Positions 25,322 to 33,381 of a stretch of DNA of 64,000 nt are shown here, one piece after another; positions within the stretch are counted from its first letter, which is position 1; every line of letters starts with the position of its first letter. Location: positions 26,402-90,401 of the forward strand of contig JAWKZP010000022.1 in assembly GCA_041395905.1 (NCBI GenBank), given 5' to 3'. The DNA is from UBA7803 sp041395905. Its GTDB lineage: Bacteria > Pseudomonadota > Gammaproteobacteria > Pseudomonadales > Azotimanducaceae. The translations under genes were made by a program, and so were the position numbers. The notes beneath the pieces were generated by a model, which was not told the origin of the DNA, ran no database searches, and saw only the letters and a program-made list of their open reading frames with translations.

Positions 25322-26122
25322 GTGGAGTGGTTGCATCTCATCGCGCTGGCCCTGATCCAGGGAGTTACCGAGTTCCTGCCGATCTCGAGCTCCGCGCACC
25401 TGATACTGCCGGCGCAGCTGCTCGGCTGGCCGGATCAGGGCCTCGCCTTCGACATCGCGGTGCATCTGGGCACGCTCGGCGCGGTGATCGTCTACTTCCG
25501 CGACGATCTGGCGCATTTCGCGGCAAGCGGGTGGACGCTGGTGGCTCGCCGCGAGCGTGACGAATATTCGGATCTGCTGTTGAGGCTTGCGCTGGCAACG
25601 CTGCCGGTGGTGATCGTCGGCTTTCTGCTGGAGGATTTCGTTGCCACCCAGCTGCGCAGCGTCTGGGTTATCGCTGCAACCACGATTCTGTTTGGCCTGC
25701 TGTTGTGGTTTGCCGACCGGCACCACGGCGCGCGCGAGGCCGTCACCTGGCGGGACGCGCTGGTGATCGGTCTCATGCAGGTGCTCGCCATCGCCCCCGG
25801 CACCTCGCGCTCAGGCATCACCATCACCGCGGCGCTGCTGCTCGGCCTGTCGCGCACCAGCGCCGCAAGGTTTTCGTTCCTGCTGGCGATCCCGACCATC
25901 GCCGGGGCAGCGCTGCTCACCGGGATCGAGATCGCTGCGGCCCGCGAACCGGCCCGGTGGGGCATGCTCGCCAGCGCGGCGCTGCTGTCGGGCGTCGCCG
26001 CCTACCTGTGCATCCGCACGTTCATCGCCCTGATCGAGCGTACCGGCATGCTGCCCTACGTCGTCTACCGACTGCTGCTGGGCGCGCTGTTGCTGCTGAT
26101 CGGCTTCGGCGTCTGGAGCTGA
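25322..26122 (+). CDS. uppP: Undecaprenyl-diphosphate phosphatase (BacA/UppP)
   Basis: 266 residues (E. coli 273), about eight membrane helices. It recycles undecaprenyl pyrophosphate to the monophosphate carrier for cell-wall synthesis. Both catalytic motifs are intact: GVTEFLPISSSAHLIL near the N-terminus and PGTSRSGITITAALLLG in the middle. The GTG start at 25322 has no clear Shine-Dalgarno; a TAGACT box ends 6 nt upstream, which could mean a leaderless mRNA but lacks a convincing -35. It directly follows the palindrome and is convergent with ssb. Confidence 0.95.
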   Translation: MEWLHLIALALIQGVTEFLPISSSAHLILPAQLLGWPDQGLAFDIAVHLGTLGAVIVYFRDDLAHFAASGWTLVARRERDEYSDLLLRLALATLPVVIVGFLLEDFVATQLRSVWVIAATTILFGLLLWFADRHHGAREAVTWRDALVIGLMQVLAIAPGTSRSGITITAALLLGLSRTSAARFSFLLAIPTIAGAALLTGIEIAAAREPARWGMLASAALLSGVAAYLCIRTFIALIERTGMLPYVVYRLLLGALLLLIGFGVWS

Positions 26123-26130
26123 GCCGACGG

Positions 26131-26181
26131 CCCCGACGTCAGAACGGCCCCAACGTCAGAACGGCCCCAACGTCAGAACGG
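26131..26181. repeat. 17-bp tandem repeat spanning the ssb stop codon
   Basis: The unit ACGTCAGAACGGCCCCA occurs at 26136-26152 and 26153-26169, with a 12-bp partial copy at 26170-26181 that includes the ssb stop (26173-26175). It copies the last codons and stop of ssb into the uppP-ssb gap. Confidence 0.85.
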
Positions 26182-26643
26182 AATGTCGTCGTCGAAATCG
26201 TCTTCGGGCAGCGTTGGCCGGTTGTTCGAACCGCCGCGAGATTCAAACCCCGTGGGGGGGCCATCCGAAGCTCCGCCAGGGCCACCGCCTGGGCCGCCAC
26301 CCATGCCGCCTCGGCTGTCGAGCATCTGCATGTCACGGGCCATGACCTCGGTGCGGTACCGTTTCTGGCCGTCCTGCTCCCAGCTGCTGGTGCGCAGGCT
26401 GCCTTCAATGTAGACCTTTGAGCCTTTACGCAGATACTCGCCGGCGATCTCCGCCAGGCGGCCGAAGCAGACGACGTTGTGCCATTCGGTACGTTCCTGC
26501 TGTTCGCCCGACTGTCGGTCGCGCCAGTTTTCAGTGGTGGCAACGCTGAAGCTGGTGACGGCGCCGCCGCCCTGGGCGTAACGGGTTTCCGGGTCTCTGC
26601 CCAGATTGCCGATGAGGATGACCTTGTTGATCCCCCGAGCCAT
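26173..26643 (-). CDS. ssb: Single-stranded DNA-binding protein
   Basis: 156 residues. OB-fold ~1-110 (MARGINKVILIGNLGRDPETRY, TEWHNVVCFGRLAEIAGEYLRKGS), a Gly/Pro-rich linker, and the acidic tip D-D-D-I-P-F that binds partner repair proteins. It is divergent from uvrA as in E. coli, but here 572 nt apart with a palindrome between. I saw no clear LexA box. Confidence 0.97.
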   Translation of the reverse strand: MARGINKVILIGNLGRDPETRYAQGGGAVTSFSVATTENWRDRQSGEQQERTEWHNVVCFGRLAEIAGEYLRKGSKVYIEGSLRTSSWEQDGQKRYRTEVMARDMQMLDSRGGMGGGPGGGPGGASDGPPTGFESRGGSNNRPTLPEDDFDDDIPF

Positions 26644-26781
26644 ATTTAGTTCTCTGCTGTCCTCTGGAGCGCGGAAGTCTATCCCATCGATACCTGCAAG
26701 CCTAACGGGGGATGGATTCTTCGAGTGTGCGCATCGAGCGTTTTACCTGGTGGGCAATCGCGAGAGTGGGATTTCGGGAAC

Positions 26782-26930
26782 CTGCTGCTGGCGGGGGGTG
26801 GGACGCATTCCGGGGCGTCGTGGCGCGCGACCCGCCTGCCTTCCCCGGCGATTTGCCCTGCGGGTCGAATAGCCGGGCTCGGCGCCGCTGAAACGCCCCG
26901 GAATGCGTCCCACCCCCACCAGCAGCACGT
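26782..26930. repeat. GC-rich palindromic element between ssb and uvrA
   Basis: A perfect 25-nt inverted repeat (26794-26818 with 26893-26917) is extended outward by a weaker match around CTGCTGCTGG / CCAGCAGCAC, enclosing a 74-nt loop. Its arm begins GCTGGCGGGG, like the inner arm of the palindrome at 25081, and has a similar layout, so the two may belong to one dispersed family. Confidence 0.65.
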
Positions 26931-27160
26931 CGTTCCGAGACTCGGCGCCTCGAAGGCGCGTCGGGAAACTGTGCTCGCGGCGCGAGAACGTCCTGAGCAG
27001 TGTCCGCAGGCGCAGTACCCGCGAGTCGCGCGCGCGACGGCCAGCGAACCCTGCAGCGCACCGGACCGACGAGGCGGGGTCATCTGAACGCAAACGCAGG
27101 TTTGACCGAACCCGCAGCGGCCCGCTGCAACAGCCAGGATGGATCGGGCGCCTCCCAGCC

Positions 27161-27189
27161 TTGCCCGGAGCATGACGAGAGATTATGTT
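27161..27189 (+). promoter_or_regulatory. Promoter of uvrA
   Basis: -35 TTGCCC (27161-27166) and -10 TATGTT (27184-27189), 17 bp apart. The expected 5' leader is only ~20 nt before the ATG at 27216. Confidence 0.5.
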
Positions 27190-27215
27190 GTCCGGCTCGC
27201 TTCCCCGGGACCCCC

Positions 27216-30041
27216 ATGGACACCATCAGCGTACGCGGCGCGCGCACCCACAACCTGAAAAACGTCAATCTCGACATTCCCCGCGACCGGATGGTGGTCA
27301 TCACCGGGCTCTCGGGATCGGGCAAGTCGTCACTGGCATTCGACACGCTGTACGCAGAGGGACAGCGGCGCTACGTCGAATCGCTGTCCGCCTACGCCCG
27401 CCAGTTTCTCTCCATGATGGAGAAGCCGGACGTCGACCACATCGAAGGGCTGTCACCCGCGATCTCCATCGAGCAGAAATCGACGTCCCACAACCCGCGC
27501 TCCACGGTAGGCACCATTACCGAGATCTACGACTACCTGCGCCTGCTGTTTGCACGGGTCGGCGAGCCTCGCTGCCCGACCCACGGCGAGCCGCTGGACG
27601 CTCAGACCGTGAGCCAGATGGTCGATCAGGTGCTGGCGCTGCCGGGCGACCAGCGGATCATGATCCTCGCCCCCGTGGTCAGCGAGCGCAAAGGCGAGCA
27701 TCTGCACGTATTCAAAGAGCTGATGAGCAACGGCTTCATCCGTGCGCGGATCGACGGCATCGTGGTAGACCTCGACGACCCACCGGAACTCGACAAGAAC
27801 AAGAAGCACACCATCGAGGCTGTCGTCGACCGGCTGCGTGTGCGTCCGGACGTGCAGCAGCGCCTTGCCGAAAGCTTCGAGACGGCACTGGACCTGACCG
27901 AAGGCATTGCCCGCGTCTGCAACATGGACGATCCGAAGGCCGAGGAGCTGGTGTTCTCCGCGCGCTTCGCCTGCCCCATCTGCGGCTATTCCATCAGCGA
28001 GCTGGAACCGCGCATGTTCAGCTTCAACAATCCCGCCGGCGCCTGCCAGGACTGCGACGGGCTGGGCGTAAAGCAGTTCTTCGACCCCGAACTGGTGGTG
28101 CAGGACGAAGAGCTGACCCTCGCTGAAGGTGCGATCCGCGGCTGGGACAGGCGTAACGTCTACTACTTCCACATGCTCACTTCCCTGGCCGAGCACTACG
28201 GGTTCGACGTGGAAACGTCGTTCGCCAAGCTCAAGAAGAAGCACCGCGATGCCATTCTTTTCGGCAGCGGTAACGAGCGCATCGATTTCAGCTACGTCAA
28301 CGACCGCGGCGACGTGATCCAGCGGCGCCACCGCTTCGAGGGCGTGATACCGAACATGGAACGCCGCTACCACGAGACCGATTCCAGCATGGTGCGGGAC
28401 AACCTGCAGAAGTATCTGCGCGTGCGAGCCTGTCCGGGATGCAACGGTACCCGCCTGCGGGAGGCCTCGCGGCACGTGTTCATCGGCGACGTGAATCTGC
28501 CGCAGACGACCTCGGGCTCGGTGGAAGCGACCCTCGATTTCTTCAAGCGTCTGAAACTGAGCGGCCGCCGCGGCGAGATCGCCGACAAGATCCTCAAGGA
28601 GATCCGGGCGCGGCTGCAGTTTCTGATGGACGTCGGTCTCAACTACCTGACCCTGGATCGCAGCGCCGAGACGCTCTCCGGGGGCGAAGCCCAGCGGATC
28701 CGGCTGGCCAGTCAGATCGGTGCCGGGCTGGTGGGCGTGATGTACATCCTCGACGAGCCATCCATCGGCCTGCACCAGCGTGACAACGAGCGCCTGCTGC
28801 GCACGCTCACCCACCTTCGCGACCTGGGCAATACGGTGCTGGTCGTGGAGCACGACGAGGAGGCCATCCGCAGTGCCGACTACATCATCGACATCGGACC
28901 CGGGGCCGGAGTGCACGGTGGCGAAATCGTTGCCTCGGGTACCCTCGAAGACATTCTCGGCAGCGAGGCGTCAATCACCGGTGCCTACCTGTCGGGACGA
29001 CGACGAATCGAGACGCCGAGCCGACGCACACCCTGCAACCCCGACCAGGTGCTGCGGGTGGTCGGCGCGTGCGGCAACAACCTGCGCGACCTCAGCGTGG
29101 AGATTCCGTGCGGGCTGTTCACCTGCATCACCGGCGTTTCCGGGTCCGGCAAGTCGACTCTGATCAACCAGACGCTCTATCCGGTCGCGGCGCGCGAGCT
29201 GAACAAGAACACGACGCTCAACCCGGCCCCGTTCGACACGCTCGAAGGTCTCGAGCATCTCGACAAGGTCGTGGACATAGACCAGAGTCCCATCGGCCGC
29301 ACGCCGCGTTCCAACCCGGCAACCTACACCGGCCTGTTCACGCCCATCCGCGAGCTGTTCGCTCAGACCCAGGAAGCCCGGGCCCGCGGCTACAAACCCG
29401 GGCGCTTCAGCTTCAACGTCAAGGGTGGACGCTGCGAGGCCTGTCAGGGCGACGGCGTGATCAAGGTAGAGATGCACTTCCTGCCCGACATCTACGTGCC
29501 CTGTGACGTCTGCAAGGGCAAGCGCTACAACCGCGAAACGCTGGACGTGCGGTACAAGAACCGCAACATCCATGAAGTGCTGGAGATGACGGTCGAAGAG
29601 GCGCGCGAGTTCTTCGATGCCGTGCCGATGCTGGCGCGCAAGCTGCAGACGCTGATGGACGTAGGCCTGTCCTACATCCGCCTGGGGCAGAGCGCCACCA
29701 CGCTTTCCGGCGGCGAGGCGCAGCGGGTGAAGCTGTCACGGGAGCTGTCGAAGCGCGATACCGGGCGCACGCTCTACATCCTCGATGAACCCACGACGGG
29801 CCTGCATTTCCAGGACATCGCGCAGCTGCTCGCCGTGCTGCACCAGCTGCGTGATCAGGGCAACACCATCGTGGTGATCGAGCACAATCTGGACGTGATC
29901 AAGACCGCCGACTGGATCGTCGATCTCGGTCCGGAGGGCGGCTCAGGCGGCGGCCAGGTCATTGCCAAAGGCACTCCGGAGCAGGTGGCCAGGAGCCGTC
30001 GTTCGCACACGGGCCGCTTTCTGAAGCAGGTACTCGCCTGA
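27216..30041 (+). CDS. uvrA: Excinuclease ABC subunit A
   Basis: 941 residues (E. coli 940). Damage-recognition ATPase of nucleotide excision repair. It has two ABC modules: Walker A GLSGSGKSSLAFDT near residue 35 and GVSGSGKSTL in the second half. ABC signatures (LSGGEAQR) and zinc modules (CPICGYS...CQDC and CEACQGD...CDVC) are all present. MDTISVRGARTHNLKN sets the start at 27216; ribosome-binding sequence is weak. The stop lies in the first unit of a tandem repeat that repeats the stop five more times. Confidence 0.97.
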   Translation: MDTISVRGARTHNLKNVNLDIPRDRMVVITGLSGSGKSSLAFDTLYAEGQRRYVESLSAYARQFLSMMEKPDVDHIEGLSPAISIEQKSTSHNPRSTVGTITEIYDYLRLLFARVGEPRCPTHGEPLDAQTVSQMVDQVLALPGDQRIMILAPVVSERKGEHLHVFKELMSNGFIRARIDGIVVDLDDPPELDKNKKHTIEAVVDRLRVRPDVQQRLAESFETALDLTEGIARVCNMDDPKAEELVFSARFACPICGYSISELEPRMFSFNNPAGACQDCDGLGVKQFFDPELVVQDEELTLAEGAIRGWDRRNVYYFHMLTSLAEHYGFDVETSFAKLKKKHRDAILFGSGNERIDFSYVNDRGDVIQRRHRFEGVIPNMERRYHETDSSMVRDNLQKYLRVRACPGCNGTRLREASRHVFIGDVNLPQTTSGSVEATLDFFKRLKLSGRRGEIADKILKEIRARLQFLMDVGLNYLTLDRSAETLSGGEAQRIRLASQIGAGLVGVMYILDEPSIGLHQRDNERLLRTLTHLRDLGNTVLVVEHDEEAIRSADYIIDIGPGAGVHGGEIVASGTLEDILGSEASITGAYLSGRRRIETPSRRTPCNPDQVLRVVGACGNNLRDLSVEIPCGLFTCITGVSGSGKSTLINQTLYPVAARELNKNTTLNPAPFDTLEGLEHLDKVVDIDQSPIGRTPRSNPATYTGLFTPIRELFAQTQEARARGYKPGRFSFNVKGGRCEACQGDGVIKVEMHFLPDIYVPCDVCKGKRYNRETLDVRYKNRNIHEVLEMTVEEAREFFDAVPMLARKLQTLMDVGLSYIRLGQSATTLSGGEAQRVKLSRELSKRDTGRTLYILDEPTTGLHFQDIAQLLAVLHQLRDQGNTIVVIEHNLDVIKTADWIVDLGPEGGSGGGQVIAKGTPEQVARSRRSHTGRFLKQVLA

Positions 30042-30115
30042 AGCAGGTTCGCCTGAAGCAGGTTCGCCTGAAGCAGGTTCGCCTGAAGCAGGTTCGCCTG
30101 AAGCAGGTTCGCCTG
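30021..30115. repeat. 15-bp tandem repeat copying the uvrA 3' end
   Basis: The unit CTGAAGCAGGTTCGC occurs five times without change (30038-30112), preceded by an imperfect copy inside the last uvrA codons (30021-30037) and followed by a fragment. The period is a multiple of three, so TGA recurs in the uvrA frame every 15 nt: six in-frame stops from 30039 to 30116. Confidence 0.95.
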
Positions 30116-30142
30116 AAATTGGAAACGGCTGGAACCGGAACG

Positions 30143-30166
30143 AAAACGGGGGCCGAAGCCCCCGTC
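30143..30166 (-). terminator. Intrinsic terminator after rplQ
   Basis: On the minus strand an 8-bp stem ACGGGGGC/GCCCCCGT with loop TTCG is followed by TTTTC. It ends the alpha operon ~28 nt after the rplQ stop. Confidence 0.8.
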
Positions 30167-30193
30167 TGAGATGCCGGCTGCGGATGCCGCGGT

Positions 30194-30631
30194 TCAGCTG
30201 CGCGCGGTTTCCTGCACGGCTTCTTCCGACACCTCCTCGGCGCTCTCGAAGTCCTCGTCGTACTCCTCGACTACGGGACGATCCACGAGCTCGACGTAGG
30301 CCATGGGCGCTGCGTCGCCGGGACGGTAACCACACTTGAGGATGCGAAGATAGCCGCCCGGCCGGCTCTGATAACGGGGCCCGAGCTCGCTGAACAGCTT
30401 GCCCACCGCCGTCTTGCTGCGCGTGCGCGAAAACGCGAGCCGCCTGTTTGCCACGGTATCTTCCTTGGCCAGCGTGATGAGCGGTTCCGCGACGCGGCGC
30501 AGCTCCTTCGCTTTCGGAAGGGTCGTCTTGATGAGCTCGTGCTCGATGAGCGATACCGCCATGTTGCGGAACATCGCCTGCCGATGAGAGCTGTTGCGAT
30601 TCAGTTGTCGACCACTCTTACGATGGCGCAT
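30194..30631 (-). CDS. rplQ: 50S ribosomal protein L17
   Basis: 145 residues (E. coli 127). The conserved core MRHRKSGRQLNRNSSHRQAMFRNM and IKTTLPKAKELRRVAEPLITLAK is followed by an acidic C-terminal extension (~120-145) absent from E. coli. Last gene of the alpha operon, 88 nt after rpoA, followed by a terminator; convergent with uvrA. Confidence 0.97.
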   Translation of the reverse strand: MRHRKSGRQLNRNSSHRQAMFRNMAVSLIEHELIKTTLPKAKELRRVAEPLITLAKEDTVANRRLAFSRTRSKTAVGKLFSELGPRYQSRPGGYLRILKCGYRPGDAAPMAYVELVDRPVVEEYDEDFESAEEVSEEAVQETARS

Positions 30632-30719
30632 GGTTCTTTCCTACCGTTCCTCGTCACGGACCGGGCGTCGCCGCCGGACCCGTCGTTAACTTCCCCGAGC
30701 GTTCCTTCCAGCCGGCCCT

Positions 30720-31715
30720 TCAGGCGACCTTGTCATCGCCCTTGAGGCTCGCCGGCGGCCAGTTCTCGAGCCGCATCCCCAGCGACAGCCCCCGGGAAGC
30801 CAGCACGTCCTTTATTTCCGTCAGCGACTTCTTGCCGAGATTCGGCGTCTTCAGCAGCTCCACCTCGGTACGCTGAATCAGATCACCGATGTAGTAGATG
30901 TTCTCTGCCTTCAGACAGTTGGCCGATCGCACCGTCAGCTCGAGATCGTCCACCGGACGGATCAGGATCGGATCGATCTCGTCCTCGTGCTCCTCGGCGG
31001 CCGGCTCGGCGTCGCTCTCCAGGTGCACGAACACGGCCAGCTGCTGCTGCAGGATGGTTGCTGCGCGCCGGATAGATTCTTCCGGATCGATGGTGCCGTT
31101 GGTCTCGATGTCGAGCACGAGCTTGTCCAGGTCGGTGCGCTGCTCCACGCGCGCGCTCTCGACGCTGTACGCTACACGCCGCATCGGGCTGTAGGAGGCG
31201 TCCAGACGCAGCACGCCGATGGGACGGGTCTCTTCGTCTTCCTCTACGCTGTCCACGGGCACGTAGCCGCGACCACGGGTCACCTTCGCCTCCAGGCGGA
31301 TGGCGCCGTTCTCGTTGAGCGTGCACACGAGATGCTCAGGATTCGCGATCTCCACGTCCTGGGTCAGCTGGAAGTCGGCCGCCGTGACCGGGCCCGCGCC
31401 CTGCTTGGAAAGCGTGATTACCGCTTCGTCCTGATTGTGCAGCAGCACGGAAACGCCCTTCAGGTTCAGCAGGATGTCGATGACGTCTTCCTGCACGCCT
31501 TCCATGGTGCTGTATTCGTGCAGCACGCCGTCGATCTGCACCTCGGTGATGGCGCAACCCGGCATCGACGACAGCAGGATGCGACGCAGCGTATTGCCCA
31601 GGGTATGTCCGAAACCTCGCTCCAGCGGCTCCAGGGTCACGCGGGCCCGGGTCGGGCTCAGCTCCTGAACGTCGATTTGGCGCGGGGTCAGAAATTCGGT
31701 TACCGACTGTGCCAT
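30720..31715 (-). CDS. rpoA: RNA polymerase alpha subunit
   Basis: 331 residues (E. coli 329). The N-terminal domain (LEPLERGFGHTLGNTLRRILLSSMPG) dimerises and nucleates core assembly. The linker lies near 235-250; the C-terminal domain (LELTVRSANCLKAENIYYIGDLIQ, TPNLGKKSLTEIKDVL) contacts UP elements and activators. It lies between rpsD and rplQ as in E. coli. Confidence 0.98.
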   Translation of the reverse strand: MAQSVTEFLTPRQIDVQELSPTRARVTLEPLERGFGHTLGNTLRRILLSSMPGCAITEVQIDGVLHEYSTMEGVQEDVIDILLNLKGVSVLLHNQDEAVITLSKQGAGPVTAADFQLTQDVEIANPEHLVCTLNENGAIRLEAKVTRGRGYVPVDSVEEDEETRPIGVLRLDASYSPMRRVAYSVESARVEQRTDLDKLVLDIETNGTIDPEESIRRAATILQQQLAVFVHLESDAEPAAEEHEDEIDPILIRPVDDLELTVRSANCLKAENIYYIGDLIQRTEVELLKTPNLGKKSLTEIKDVLASRGLSLGMRLENWPPASLKGDDKVA

Positions 31716-31739
31716 GCAAATAGTCTCCTTGAGCTCTGA

Positions 31740-32360
31740 TTACTTGGAGTACAGCTCTACGATGAGATTCTCGTTGATCTCGGCTGGCAGCTCGCCACGA
31801 TCGGGCAGTCGCTTGAACACGCCCTGCATCTTGTCCGCATCGACGTCCACCCACTCCACACCGCCACGCTGGCTGGCCAGCTGCAGCGCCGCTTTGATGC
31901 GCAGCTGGTTGCGCGCCTTCTCACCCACCGAGATGACGTCCTCGGCCTTGACCTGGTAGGAAGGAATGTTGACCGCCTGCCCGTTGACCACGATCGCCTT
32001 GTGCGACACCAGCTGGCGCGCTTCGGCACGGGTCGAGCCGAAGCCCATGCGGTACACCACGTTGTCGAGGCGAGCTTCCAGCAGACGCAACAGGTTTTCG
32101 CCGGTCGCACCTTTCTGCCGCTCGGCCTTCTTGTAGTAGTTGCGGAACTGCTTTTCGAGCACGCCGTACAGGCGCCGCACTTTCTGCTTCTCGCGCAGCT
32201 GCACCGCGTAGTCGGACATGCGGCCCCGGCGTGCGCCGTGCTGCCCAGGGGGCGCATCGATCCGACATTTGGAGTCGATGGGACGGACGCCGCTCTTCAG
32301 GAACAGATCCGTTCCCTCGCGTCGCGCCAGCTTGAGCCTTGGTCCAGTGTAACGAGCCAT
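31740..32360 (-). CDS. rpsD: 30S ribosomal protein S4
   Basis: 206 residues, identical in length to E. coli. MARYTGPRLKLARREGTDL starts the protein, and the S4 RNA-binding domain is RLDNVVYRMGFGSTRAEARQLVSHKAIVVNG. A 16S assembly initiator; in E. coli it also represses the alpha operon. A 99-nt gap separates it from rpsK. Confidence 0.98.
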   Translation of the reverse strand: MARYTGPRLKLARREGTDLFLKSGVRPIDSKCRIDAPPGQHGARRGRMSDYAVQLREKQKVRRLYGVLEKQFRNYYKKAERQKGATGENLLRLLEARLDNVVYRMGFGSTRAEARQLVSHKAIVVNGQAVNIPSYQVKAEDVISVGEKARNQLRIKAALQLASQRGGVEWVDVDADKMQGVFKRLPDRGELPAEINENLIVELYSK

Positions 32361-32459
32361 ATCTTCTACCTGTCTTTAACGTTCGCGTGCCCTGAAACCG
32401 GGATCCCTCCTGCAGATTCCGCACGGAACCTGTGTCGGGACGCCCGTGTCCGGGCAGCC

Positions 32460-32834
32460 TTACACCCTGCGCTTCTTCGGCGGCCGGCAGCCGTTGTGCG
32501 GAATCGGCGTAACATCCGAAATGCTGTTGATCTTCAGCCCCGCTGCATTCAGAGCCCGCACGGCGGACTCACGACCCGGTCCCGGCCCTTTCACGAACAC
32601 GTCGACGCTCTTCATGCCGTAGTCGAGCGCCGCGGTGGAGGCCCGTTCGGAGGCGATCTGTGCGGCAAACGGCGTGCTCTTGCGCGAACCGCGGAACCCG
32701 GATCCGCCCGACGTCGCCCAGCACAGGGTGTTCCCCTGGCGGTCCGTGATCGTAATGATCGTGTTGTTGAACGAGGCATGTATGTGCGCCACCCCGTCCG
32801 TCACCACGCGCTTGGTTTTCTTGCGTTCAGCCAT
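32460..32834 (-). CDS. rpsK: 30S ribosomal protein S11
   Basis: 124 residues. GVAHIHASFNNTIITITDRQGN and the C-terminal DVTPIPHNGCRPPKKRRV are characteristic. It forms part of the platform near the mRNA exit. 14 nt after rpsM. Confidence 0.98.
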   Translation of the reverse strand: MAERKKTKRVVTDGVAHIHASFNNTIITITDRQGNTLCWATSGGSGFRGSRKSTPFAAQIASERASTAALDYGMKSVDVFVKGPGPGRESAVRALNAAGLKINSISDVTPIPHNGCRPPKKRRV

Positions 32835-32848
32835 CGCTAACTCCGTGC

Positions 32849-33205
32849 CTACTTCCTGATGGGACGGCGCGGGCCCTTGCGGGTGCGCGCGTTGGTGCGC
32901 GTGCGCTGGCCGCGCACGGGCAGGCCACGGCGGTGCCGCATGCCCCGGTAACAGCCGAGATCCATCAGGCGCTTGATGCTCATGGACACTTCGCGCCGCA
33001 GGTCGCCCTCGACCGCGATCTTGGCGATCTCGGAGCGCAGCGCGTCCAGCCGATCCTCAGTCAGATCCTGAATCTTCATGGTGGGATTCACGCCCGCTGC
33101 TTCGCAGAGCTTGCGCGCGGTAGTCCGACCGATTCCGTAGATATAGGTCAGCGAGATTTCCGCGTGCTTGTTGTCCGGGACGTTGATTCCGGCGATACGT
33201 GCCAT
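32849..33205 (-). CDS. rpsM: 30S ribosomal protein S13
   Basis: 118 residues (E. coli 118). MARIAGINVPDNKHAEISL, the helix-two-turn-helix YIYGIGRTTARKLCEAAG and the basic tail RGQRTRTNARTRKGPRRP that touches P-site tRNA. First gene of the alpha group, 40 nt after rpmJ. Confidence 0.98.
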   Translation of the reverse strand: MARIAGINVPDNKHAEISLTYIYGIGRTTARKLCEAAGVNPTMKIQDLTEDRLDALRSEIAKIAVEGDLRREVSMSIKRLMDLGCYRGMRHRRGLPVRGQRTRTNARTRKGPRRPIRK

Positions 33206-33245
33206 GCAAATACTCCGTTACGATCCAGTTATGCCGCGAGCCGCC

Positions 33246-33362
33246 TCAGCCCTGCCGCTGCTTGTGGCGGGGCTCGGCGCTGCAGATCACACGCACCACG
33301 CCATTGCGCTTGATGATCTTGCAGTTGCGGCACATTTTCTTGACTGATGCTCTGACTTTCAT
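33246..33362 (-). CDS. rpmJ: 50S ribosomal protein L36
   Basis: 38 residues. The zinc-ribbon form: C-x-x-C in MCRNCKIIKRNG, then C and H in VICSAEPRHKQRQG. The presence of all four ligands makes this the zinc-dependent paralogue type. It sits between secY and rpsM, its usual place. Confidence 0.97.
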   Translation of the reverse strand: MKVRASVKKMCRNCKIIKRNGVVRVICSAEPRHKQRQG

Positions 33363-33381
33363 CGTTTCGTCCTCTTCGACG

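Larger units (their letters stand above)
26644..27215. other. ssb-uvrA intergenic region
   Basis: 572 nt without a credible gene. It holds a palindromic element at 26782-26930, a smaller inverted repeat CGACCCGC/GCGGGTCG at 26828-26835/26860-26867 inside it, and a uvrA promoter at 27161-27189. The segment 26945-27160 shows no feature I can name. Several short open frames here are GC-driven and lack starts with ribosome-binding sites. Confidence 0.6.

Noticed and set aside
26711..27173. Several overlapping small open frames in the ssb-uvrA gap, on both strands
   Set aside because: They arise from the palindrome itself (the same motifs translated on both strands) and lack ribosome-binding sites and family resemblance.
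30021..30116. Tandem repeats after uvrA considered as a CRISPR array
   Set aside because: The units are contiguous 15-mers with no spacers, no cas genes are present, and the unit derives from the uvrA coding end.
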